From positions 3,162,001 to 3,226,000 of the forward strand of contig NC_083563.1 of the NCBI RefSeq assembly GCF_019925205.1: a stretch of 64,000 nt of DNA, read 5' to 3'. Made by a program: the position numbers and the translations under genes. Position 1 is the first letter of the stretch, and every line of letters starts with the position of its first letter. The notes under the pieces are model-generated. The model searched no databases. It was given only the letters and a program-made list of their open reading frames with translations, and was not told the DNA's origin. Source of the stretch: Metopolophium dirhodum (lineage: Eukaryota > Arthropoda > Insecta > Hemiptera > Aphididae). Shown here in pieces: positions 51,009-62,400 of this stretch.

Positions 51009-53570
51009 GGTTTTGCTTTCAAAACCAGAGAATGTATGCGTGTTATGGGTTCTGCATTCAAAACCGGATAACGTATGTGTGTTATGAATTTTGGTTTCAA
51101 AACTGAAAAGTTTTTGTATGGGATTAAGTGGTACGTTGGTAACATGGGTAATTTGTCTGGAGATTGTGGGCGACTAATGGATTTTGCATTCAAAACCAAA
51201 GAATGTATGGGGGTTATGGGTTTTGCTTTCAAAACCAGGGATTATATGCGTGGTACGGGTTTTGCTTTCAAAACCGGAGATTGTATGGGAGTAATGGGTT
51301 CTGCATTAAAAACTGGAGAATTTATTCGTGTTATGGGTTTTTCTTTCAAAACCGGAGTTTGTATGCGAGTAATGGGTTCTGCATCCAAAACCGGAGAACG
51401 TATGCGTGTTATGGATTTTGCTTTCAAAACTGGGTAAATTTTGTACGGGATTAAGTGATGTGTTGCGAACAGAGGTAATTTTGTGTGTTTGTTATGGGTT
51501 CTGCATTCAAAACCGGAGAATGTATGCGTGTTATGGGTTTTAGTTTCAAAAATAGGAAAATTTTTGTACCCGATTAAGTTATATGTCGCTAACATGGGTA
51601 ATTTTGTGTGCGTGTTAGGGGTTTTGCTTTCAAAATCGGGTGAATATATGAGAGTAATAGGTTTTGCATTTAAAACCGGGGAATGTATGCGGGTTATGGA
51701 TTTTGCTTTCAAAACCGGAAAATGTATGCGGGTTGTGGGTTTTGCTTTCAAAACCGGGTGAATGTATGAGAGTTATGGGTTTTGCATTCAAAACCGGAGA
51801 ACGTATGCGTGTTACGGGTTTTGCTTTCAAAACCGGGTGAATATATGGGAGTAGTGGGTTTTGCATTCAAAACCGGATAACGTATATGGGTTATGGGTTT
51901 TGCTTTCAAAACCGGGTGAATGTATGAGAGTAATGGGTCTTCTTTCAAAACCGGAGATTGTATGCGAGTAATGGGTTCTGCATTCAAAACCGGAGAACGT
52001 ATGTGTGTTATGAATTTTGGTTTCAAAACTGAGAAGTTTTTGTATGGGATCAAGTGGTACGTTGGTAACATGGGTAATTTGTCTGTGTTTGCTATGGGTT
52101 TTGCTTTCAAAACCGGAGATTGTATGCGAGTAATGGGTTTTGCTTTCAAAACCGGAGACTGTATGCGAGTAATGGGTTTTGCTTTCAAAACCGGGTGAAC
52201 GTATGCGTGTTACGAGTTTTGCATTCAAAACCGGGAGAATATATGGGAGTAGTGGGTTTTGCATTCAAAACCGGATAACGTATATGGGTTATGGGTTTTG
52301 CTTTCAAAACCGGAGATTGTATGCGAGTAATGGGTTTTGCTTTCAAAACCGGAGACTGTATGCTAGTAATGGGTTTTGCTTTCAAAACCGGGTGAACGTA
52401 TGCGTGTTACGAGTTTTGCTTTCAAAACCGGGTGAATATATGAGAGTAATAGGTTTTGCATTCAAAACCGGAGTACGTAAGCGTGTTATGGATTTTGCTT
52501 TCAAAACTGTGAAAATTTTGTACGGGATTAAGTTATGTGTTGCGAACAGAGGTAATTTTGTGTGTTTGTTATGGGTTCTGCATTCAAAACCGGAGAATTT
52601 ATGCGTGTTATGGGTTTTGGTTTCAAAACCGGAGATTATATGCGTGGTACGGGTTCTGCATTCAAAACCGGAGAACGTATGGGGGATATGGGTTTTGCTT
52701 TCAAAATCGGAGAGTATATGCGTGTTATGGGTTTTGCTTTCAAAACCAGAGAATGTATGCGTGTTATGGGTTCTGCATTCAAAACCGGATAACGTATGTG
52801 TGTTATGAATTTTGGTTTCAAAACTGAGAAGTTTTTGTATGGGATTAAGTGGTACGTTGGTAACATGGGTAATTTGTCTGTGTTTGTTATGGGTTTTGCA
52901 TTCAAAACGGAGATTGTGGGCGACTAATGGATTTTGCATTCCAAACCGGAGAATGTATGGGGGTTATGGGTTTTGCTTTCAAAACCAGGGATTATATGCG
53001 TGGTACGGGTTTTGCTTTCAAAACCGGAGATTGTATGCGAGTAATGGGTTTTGCTTTCAAAACCAGGGATTATATGCGTGGTACGGGTTTTGCTTTCAAA
53101 ACCGGAGATTGTATGCGAGTAATGGGTTTTGCTTTCAAAACCGGAGACTGTATACGAGTAATGGGTTCTGCAATCAAAACCGGAGAACGTATGCGTGTTA
53201 TGTGTTTTGCTTTCAAATCGGAGAATTTGTGCGAGTAATGAGTTTTACATTCAAAACCTGAGAATGTGTGCGAGTTATGGGTTTTGCATTCAAAACCGGA
53301 GAACGTATGGGGGTTATGGGTTTTCCTTTCAAAACCGGGTGAACGTATGCGTGTTACGGGTTTTGCTTTCAAAACCAGAGAATGTATGCGTGTTATGGGT
53401 TTTGCTTTCAAAACCGGAGATTGTATGCGAGTAATGGGTTTTGCATTAAAAACTGGAGAATGTATGGGGGTTATGGGTTTTGCTTTCAAAACTGGGTGAA
53501 CGTATGCGTGTTACGAGTTTTGCATTCAAAACCGGGAGAATATATGGGAGTAGTGGGTTTTGCATTCAAA
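51009..53570. repeat. higher-order block, copy A of a 2625-bp direct duplication
   Basis: The sequence from about 51009 to 53570 recurs at an offset of 2625 bases (copy B from 53634) in the same order, unit by unit, including the rare variants TCTGGAGATTGTGGGCGAC, TTTTTGTACCCGATTAAG and GGGTCTTCTTTCAAAACC. Confidence 0.9.
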
Positions 53571-53633
53571 ACCGGATAACGTATATGGGTTATGGGTTTT
53601 GCTTTCAAAACCGGAGATTGTATGCGAGTAATG

Positions 53634-56117
53634 GGTTTTGCTTTCAAAACCAGAGAATGTATGCGTGTTATGGGTTCTGCATTCAAAACCGGATAACGTA
53701 TGTGTGTTATGAATTTTGGTTTCAAAACTGAAAAGTTTTTGTATGGGATTAAGTGGTACGTTGGTAACATGGGTAATTTGTCTGGAGATTGTGGGCGACT
53801 AATGGATTTTGCATTCAAAACCAAAGAATGTATGGGGGTTATGGGTTTTGCTTTCAAAACCAGGGATTATATGCGTGGTACGGGTTTTGCTTTCAAAACC
53901 GGAGATTGTATGGGAGTAATGGGTTCTGCATTAAAAACTGGAGAATTTATTCGTGTTATGGGTTTTTCTTTCAAAACCGGAGTTTGTATGCGAGTAATGG
54001 GTTCTGCATCCAAAACCGGAGAACGTATGCGTGTTATGGATTTTGCTTTCAAAACTGGGTAAATTTTGTACGGGATTAAGTGATGTGTTGCGAACAGAGG
54101 TAATTTTGTGTGTTTGTTATGGGTTCTGCATTCAAAACCGGAGAATGTATGCGTGTTATGGGTTTTAGTTTCAAAAATAGGAAAATTTTTGTACCCGATT
54201 AAGTTATATGTCGCTAACATGGGTAATTTTGTGTGCGTGTTAGGGGTTTTGCTTTCAAAATCGGGTGAATATATGAGAGTAATAGGTTTTGCATTTAAAA
54301 CCGGGGAATGTATGCGGGTTATGGATTTTGCTTTCAAAACCGGAAAATGTATGCGGGTTGTGGGTTTTGCTTTCAAAACCGGGTGAATGTATGAGAGTTA
54401 TGGGTTTTGCATTCAAAACCGGAGAACGTATGCGTGTTACGGGTTTTGCTTTCAAAACCGGGTGAATATATGGGAGTAGTGGGTTTTGCATTCAAAACCG
54501 GATAACGTATATGGGTTATGGGTTTTGCTTTCAAAACCGGGTGAATGTATGAGAGTAATGGGTCTTCTTTCAAAACCGGAGATTGTATGCGAGTAATGGG
54601 TTCTGCATTCAAAACCGGAGAACGTATGTGTGTTATGAATTTTGGTTTCAAAACTGAGAAGTTTTTGTATGGGATCAAGTGGTACGTTGGTAACATGGGT
54701 AATTTGTCTGTGTTTGCTATGGGTTTTGCTTTCAAAACCGGAGATTGTATGCGAGTAATGGGTTTTGCTTTCAAAACCGGAGACTGTATGCGAGTAATGG
54801 GTTTTGCTTTCAAAACCGGGTGAACGTATGCGTGTTACGAGTTTTGCATTCAAAACCGGGAGAATATATGGGAGTAGTGGGTTTTGCATTCAAAACCGGA
54901 TAACGTATATGGGTTATGGGTTTTGCTTTCAAAACCGGAGATTGTATGCGAGTAATGGGTTTTGCTTTCAAAACCGGAGACTGTATGCTAGTAATGGGTT
55001 TTGCTTTCAAAACCGGGTGAACGTATGCGTGTTACGAGTTTTGCTTTCAAAACCGGGTGAATATATGAGAGTAATAGGTTTTGCATTCAAAACCGGAGTA
55101 CGTAAGCGTGTTATGGATTTTGCTTTCAAAACTGTGAAAATTTTGTACGGGATTAAGTTATGTGTTGCGAACAGAGGTAATTTTTGTGTGTTTGTTATGG
55201 GTTCTGCATTCAAAACCGGAGAATTTATGCGTGTTATGGGTTTTGGTTTCAAAACCGGAGATTATATGCGTGGTACGGGTTCTGCATTCAAAACCGGAGA
55301 ACGTATGGGGGATATGGGTTTTGCTTTCAAAATCGGAGAGTATATGCGTGTTATGGGTTTTGCTTTCAAAACCAGAGAATGTATGCGTGTTATGGGTTCT
55401 GCATTCAAAACCGGATAACGTATGTGTGTTATGAATTTTGGTTTCAAAACTGAGAAGTTTTTGTATGGGATTAAGTGGTACGTTGGTAACATGGGTAATT
55501 TGTCTGTGTTTGTTATGGGTTTTGCATTCAAAACGGAGATTGTGGGCGACTAATGGATTTTGCATTCCAAACCGGAGAATGTATGGGGGTTATGGGTTTT
55601 GCTTTCAAAACCAGGGATTATATGCGTGGTACGGGTTTTGCTTTCATAACCGGAGATTGTATGCGAGTAATGGGTTTTGCTTTCAAAACCGGAGACTGTA
55701 TACGAGTAATGGGTTCTGCAATCAAAACCGGAGAACGTATGCGTGTTATGTGTTTTGCTTTCAAATCGGAGAATTTGTGCGAGTAATGAGTTTTACATTC
55801 AAAACCTGAGAATGTGTGCGAGTTATGGGTTTTGCATTCAAAACCGGAGAACGTATGGGGGTTATGGGTTTTCCTTTCAAAACCGGGTGAACGTATGCGT
55901 GTTACGGGTTTTGCTTTCAAAACCAGAGAATGTATGCGTGTTATGGGTTTTGCTTTCAAAACCGGAGATTGTATGCGAGTAATGGGTTTTGCATTAAAAA
56001 CTGGAGAATGTATGGGGGTTATGGGTTTTGCTTTCAAAACTGGGGTGAACGTATGCGTGTTACGAGTTTTGCATTCAAAACCGGGAGAATATATGGGAGT
56101 AGTGGGTTTTGCTTTCA
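53634..56117. repeat. higher-order block, copy B of the 2625-bp duplication
   Basis: Nearly identical to copy A. Differences I can see are one extra T near 55181 (GGTAATTTTTGTG), an A-to-T change in TTTCATAACC near 55645, one extra G near 56043 (TGGGGTGAAC), and loss of two monomers (78 bp) near 55650 relative to 53030-53110. Such high identity means a recent duplication, or assembly-level collapse/expansion. Confidence 0.9.
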
Positions 56118-58559
56118 AAACCGGAGATTGTATGCGAGTAATGGGTTTTGCATTAAAAACTGGAGAATGTATGGGGGTTATGGGTTTTGCTTTCAAAACC
56201 AGGGATTATATGCGTGGTACGGGTTTTGCTTTCAAAACCGGAGATTGTATGCGAGTAATGGGTTTTGCTTTCAAAACCGGAGACTGTATACGAGTAATGG
56301 GTTCTGCAATCAAAACCGGAGAACGTATGCGAGTTATGGGTTTTGCTTTCAAACCGGAGACTGTATGCGAGTAATGGGTTTTGCTTTCAAAACCGGGTGA
56401 ACGTATGCGTGTTACGAGTTTTGCTTTCAAAACCGGGTGAATATATGAGAGTAATAGGTTTTGCATTCAAAACCGGAGTACGTAAGCGTGTTATGGATTT
56501 TGCTTTCAAAACTGGGAAAATTTTGTACGGGATTAAGTTATGTGTTGCGAACAGAGGTAATTTTGTGTGTTTGTTATGGGTTCTGCATTCAAAACCGGAG
56601 AATTTATGCGTGTTATGGGTTTTGGTTTCAAAACCGGAGATTATATGCGTGGTACGGGTTCTGCATTCAAAACCGGAGAACGTATGGGGGGATATGGGTT
56701 TTGCTTTCAAAATCGGAGAGTATATGCGTGTTATGGGTTTTGCTTTCAAAACCAGAGAATGTATGCGTGTTATGGGTTCTGCATTCAAAACCGGATAACG
56801 TATGTGTGTTATGAATTTTGGTTTCAAAACTGAGAAGTTTTTGTATGGGATTAAGTGGTACGTTGGTAACATGGGTAATTTGTCTGTGTTTGTTATGGGT
56901 TTTGCATTCAAAACGGAGATTGTGGGCGACTAATGGATTTTGCATTCCAAACCGGAGAATGTATGGGGGTTATGGGTTTTGCTTTCAAAACCAGGGATTA
57001 TATGCGTGGTACGGGTTTTGCTTTCAAAACCGGAGATTGTATGCGAGTAATGGGTTTTGCTTTCAAAACCAGGGATTATATGCGTGGTACGGGTTTTGCT
57101 TTCAAAACCGGAGATTGTATGCGAGTAATGGGTTTTGCTTTCAAAACCGGAGACTGTATACGAGTAATGGGTTCTGCAATCAAAACCGGAGAACGTATGC
57201 GTGTTATGTGTTTTGCTTTCAAATCGGAGAATTTGTGCGAGTAATGAGTTTTACATTCAAAACCTGAGAATGTGTGCGAGTTATGGGTTTTGCATTCAAA
57301 ACCGGAGAACGTATGGGGGTTATGGGTTTTCCTTTCAAAACCGGGTGAACGTATGCGTGTTACGGGTTTTGCTTTCAAAACCAGAGAATGTATGCGTGTT
57401 ATGGGTTTTGCTTTCAAAACCGGAGATTGTATGCGAGTAATGGGTTTTGCATTAAAAACTGGAGAATGTATGGGGGTTATGGGTTTTGCTTTCAAAACCA
57501 GGGATTATATGCGTGGTACGGGTTTTGCTTTCAAAACCGGAGATTGTATGCGAGTAATGGGTTTTGCTTTCAAAACCGGAGACTGTATACGAGTAATGGG
57601 TTCTGCAATCAAAACCGGAGAACGTATGCGAGTTATGGGTTTTGCTTTCAAACCGGAGACTGTATGCGAGTAATGGGTTTTGCTTTCAAAACCGGGTGAA
57701 CGTATGCGTGTTACGAGTTTTGCTTTCAAAACCGGGTGAATATATGAGAGTAATAGGTTTTGCATTCAAAACCGGAGTACGTAAGCGTGTTATGGATTTT
57801 GCTTTCAAAACTGGGAAAATTTTGTACGGGATTAAGTTATGTGTTGCGAACAGAGGTAATTTTGTGTGTTTGTTATGGGTTCTGCATTCAAAACCGGAGA
57901 ATTTATGCGTGTTATGGGTTTTGGTTTCAAAACCGGAGATTATATGCGTGGTACGGGTTCTGCATTCAAAACCGGAGAACGTATGGGGGATATGGGTTTT
58001 GCTTTCAAAATCGGAGAGTATATGCGTGTTATGGGTTTTGCTTTCAAAACCAGAGAATGTATGCGTGTTATGGGTTCTGCATTCAAAACCGGATAACGTA
58101 TGTGTGTTATGAATTTTGGTTTCAAAACTGAGAAGTTTTTGTATGGGATTAAGTGGTACGTTGGTAACATGGGTAATTTGTCTGTGTTTGTTATGGGTTT
58201 TGCATTCAAAACGGATATTGTGGGCGACTAATGGATTTTGCATTCCAAACCGGAGAATGTATGGGGGTTATGGGTTTTGCTTTCAAAACCAGGGATTATA
58301 TGCGTGGTACGGGTTTTGCTTTCATAACCGGAGATTGTATGCGAGTAATGGGTTTTGCTTTCAAAACCAGGGATTATATGCGTGGTACGGGTTTTGCTTT
58401 CAAAACCGGAGATTGTATGCGAGTAATGGGTTTTGCTTTCAAAACCGGAGACTGTATACGAGTAATGGGTTCTGCAATCAAAACCGGGGAACGTATGCGT
58501 GTTATGAGTTTTGCTTTCAAAACCGGAGAATTTGTGCGAGTAATGAGTTTTACATTCAA

Positions 58560-59400
58560 AACCGGAGTTTGTATGCGAGTAATGGGTTCTGCATCCAAAA
58601 CCGGAGAACGTATGCGTGTTATGGATATTGCTTTCAAAACTGGGTAAATTTTGTACGGGATTAAGTGATCTGTTGCGAACAGAGGTAATTTTGTGTGTTT
58701 GTTATGGGTTCTGCATTCAAAACCGGAGAATGTATGCGTGTTATGGGTTTTAGTTTCAAAACTAGGAAAATTTTTGTACCCGATTAAGTTATATGTTGCT
58801 AACATGGGTATTTTTGTGTGCGTGTTAGGGGTTTTGCTTTCTAAATCGGGTGAATATATGAGAGTAATAGGTTTTGCATTTAAAACCGGGGAATGTATGC
58901 GGGTTATGGATTTTGCTTTCAAAACCGGAAAATGTATGCGGGTTGTGGGTTTTGCTTTCAAAACCGGGTGAATGTATGAGAGTTATGGGTTTTGCATTCA
59001 AAACCGGAGAACGTATGCGTGTTACGGGTTTTGCTTTCAAAACCGGGTGAATATATGGGAGTAGTGGGTTTTGCATTCAAAACCGGATAACGTATATGGG
59101 TTATGGGTTTTGCTTTCAAAACCGGGTGAATGTATGAGAGTAATGGGTCTTCTTTCAAAACCGGAGATTGAATGCGAGTAATGGGTTCTGCATTCAAAAC
59201 CGGAGAACGTATGTGTGTTATGAATTTTGGTTTCAAAACTGAGAAGTTTTTGTATGGGATCAAGTGGTACGTTGGTAACATGGGTAATTTGTCTGTGTTT
59301 GTTATGGGTTTTGCTTTCAAAACCGGAGATTGTATGTGAGTAATGGGTTTTGCATTCAAAACCGGAGACTGTATGCGAGTAATGGGTTTTGCTTTCAAAA
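58560..59400. repeat. higher-order block recurring at 61960-62800
   Basis: The segment running from the GGAGTTTGTATGCGAGTAAT unit through the CCCGATTAAGTTATATGTTG unit to the GGTCTTCTTTCAAAACCGG and GGGATCAAGTGGTACG units is repeated at an offset of 3398 bases with only a few substitutions. A more distant version is present in blocks A and B. Confidence 0.8.
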
Positions 59401-62400
59401 CCGGGTGAACGTATGCGTGTTACGAGTTTTGCTTTCAAAACCGGGTGAATATATGAGATAATAGGTTTTGCATTCAAAACCGGAGTACGTAAGCGTGTTA
59501 TGGATTTTGCTTTCAAAACTGTGAAAATTTTGTACGGGATTAAGTTATGTGTTGCGAACAGAGGTAATTTTGTGTGTTTGTTATGGGTTCTGCATTCAAA
59601 ACCGGAGAATTTATGCGTGTTATGGGTTTTGGTTTCAAAACCGGAGATTATATGCGTGGTACGGGTTCTGCATTCAAAACCGGAGAACGTATGGGGGATA
59701 TGGGTTTTGCTTTCAAAATCGGAGAGTATATGCGTGTTATGGGTTTTGCTTTCAAAACCAGATAATGTATGCGTGTTATGGGTTCTGCATTCAAAACCGG
59801 ATAACGTATGTGTGTTATGAATTTTGGTTTCAAAACTGAGAAGTTTTTGTATGGGATTAAGTGGTACGTTGGTAACATGGGTAATTTGTCTGTGTTTGTT
59901 ATGGGTTTTGCATTCAAAACGGAGATTGTGGGCGACTAATGGATTTTGCATTCCAAACCGGAGAATGTATGGGGGTTATGGGTTTTGCTTTCAAAACCAG
60001 GGATTATATGCGTGGTACGGGTTTTGCTTTCAAAACCGGAGATTGTATGCGAGTAATGGGTTTTGCTTTCAAAACCAGGGATTATATGCGTGGTACGGGT
60101 TTTGCTTTCAAAACCGGAGATTGTATGCGAGTAATGGGTTTTGCTTTCAAAACCGGAGACTGTATACGAGTAATGGGTTCTGCAATCAAAACCGGAGAAC
60201 GTATGCGTGTTATGTGTTTTGCTTTCAAATCGGAGAATTTGTGCGAGTAATGAGTTTTACATTCAAAACCTGAGAATTTGTGCGAGTTATGGGTTTTGCA
60301 TTCAAAACCGGAGAACGTATGGGGATTATGGGTTTTCCTTTCAAAACCAGGTGAACGTATGCGTGTTATGAGTTTTGCTTTCAAAACCGGAGAATTTGTG
60401 CGAGTAATGAGTTTTACATTCAAAACCTGAGAATGTGTGCGAGTTATGAGTTTTACATTCAAAACCGGAGAACGTATGGGGGTTATGGGTTTTCCTTTCA
60501 AAACCGGGTGAACGTATGCGTGTTACGGGTTTTGCTTTCAAAACCAGAGAATGTATGCGTGTTATGGGTTTTGCTTTCAAAACCGGAGATTGTATGCGAG
60601 TAATGGGTTTTGCATTAAAAACTGGAGAATGTATGGGGGTTATGGGTTTTGCTTTCAAAACCAGGGATTATATGCGTGGTACGGGTTTTGCTTTCAAAAC
60701 CGGAGATTGTATGCGAGTAATGGGTTTTGCTTTCAAAACCGGAGACTGTATACGAGTAATGGGTTCTGCAATCAAAACCGGAGAACGTATGCGAGTTATG
60801 GGTTTTGCTTTCAAAACCGGGGACTGTATGCGAGTAATGGGTTTTGCTTTCAAAACCGGGTGAACGTATGCGTGTTACGAGTTTTGCTTTCAAAACCGGG
60901 TGAATATATGAGAGTAATAGGTTTTGCATTCAAAACCGGAGTACGTAAGCGTGTTATGGATTTTGCTTTCAAAACTGGGAAAATTTTGTACGGGATTAAG
61001 TTATGTGTTGCGAACAGAGGTAATTTTGTGTGTTTGTTATGGGTTCTGCATTCAAAACCGGAGAATTTATGCGTGTTATGGGTTTTGGTTTCAAAACCGG
61101 AGATTATATGCGTGGTACGGGTTCTGCATTCAAAACCGGAGAACGTATGGGGGATATGGGTTTTGCTTTCAAAATCGGAGAGTATATGCGTGTTATGGGT
61201 TTTGCTTTCAAAACCAGAGAATGTATGCGTGTTATGGGTTCTGCATTCAAAACCGGATAACGTATGTGTGTTATGAATTTTGGTTTCAAAACTGAGAAGT
61301 TTTTGTATGGGATTAAGTGGTACGTTGGTAACATGGGTAATTTGTCTGTGTTTGTTATGGGTTTTGCATTCAAAACGGAGATTGTGGGCGACTAATGGAT
61401 TTTGCATTCCAAACCGGAGAATGTATGGGGGTTATGGGTTTTGCTTTCAAAACCAGGGATTATATGCGTGGTACGGGTTTTGCTTTCAAAACCGTAGATT
61501 GTATGCGAGTAATGGGTTTTGCTTTCAAAACCAGGGATTATATGCGTGGTACGGGTTTTGTTTTCAAAACCGGAGATTGTATGCGAGTAATGGGTTTTGC
61601 TTTCAAAACCGGAGACTGTATACGAGTAATGGGTTCTGCAATCAAAACCGGAGAACGTATGCGTGTTATGTGTTTTGCTTTCAAATCGGAGAATTTGTGC
61701 GAGTAATGAGTTTTACATTCAAAACCTGAGAATGTGTGCGAGTTATGGGTTTTGCATTCAAAACCGGAGAACGTATGGGGATTATGGGTTTTCCTTTCAA
61801 AACCAGGTGAACGTATGCGTGTTATGAGTTTTGCTTTCAAAACCGGAGAATTTGTGCGAGTAATGAGTTTTACATTCAAAACCTGAGAATGTGTGCGAGT
61901 TATGGGTTTTGCATTCAAAACCGGAGAATTTATGCGTGTTATGGGTTTTTCTTTCAAAACCGGAGTTTGTATGCGAGTAATGGGTTCTGCATCCAAAACC
62001 GGAGAACGTATGCGTGTTATGGATATTGCTTTCAAAACTGGGTAAATTTTGTACGGGATTAAGTGATCTGTTGCGAACAGAGGTAATTTTGTGTGTTTGT
62101 TATGGGTTCTGCATTCAAAACCGGAGAATGTATGCGTGTTATGGGTTTTAGTTTCAAAACTAGGAAAATTTTTGTACCCGATTAAGTTATATGTTGCTAA
62201 CATGGGTATTTTTGTGTGCGTGTTAGGGGTTTTGCTTTCTAAATCGGGTGAATATATGAGAGTAATAGGTTTTGCATTTAAAACCGGGGAATGTATGCGG
62301 GTTATGGATTTTGCTTTCAAAACCGGAAAATGTATGCGGGTTGTGGGTTTTGCTTTCAAAACCGGGTGAATGTATGAGAGTTATGGGTTTTGCATTCAAA

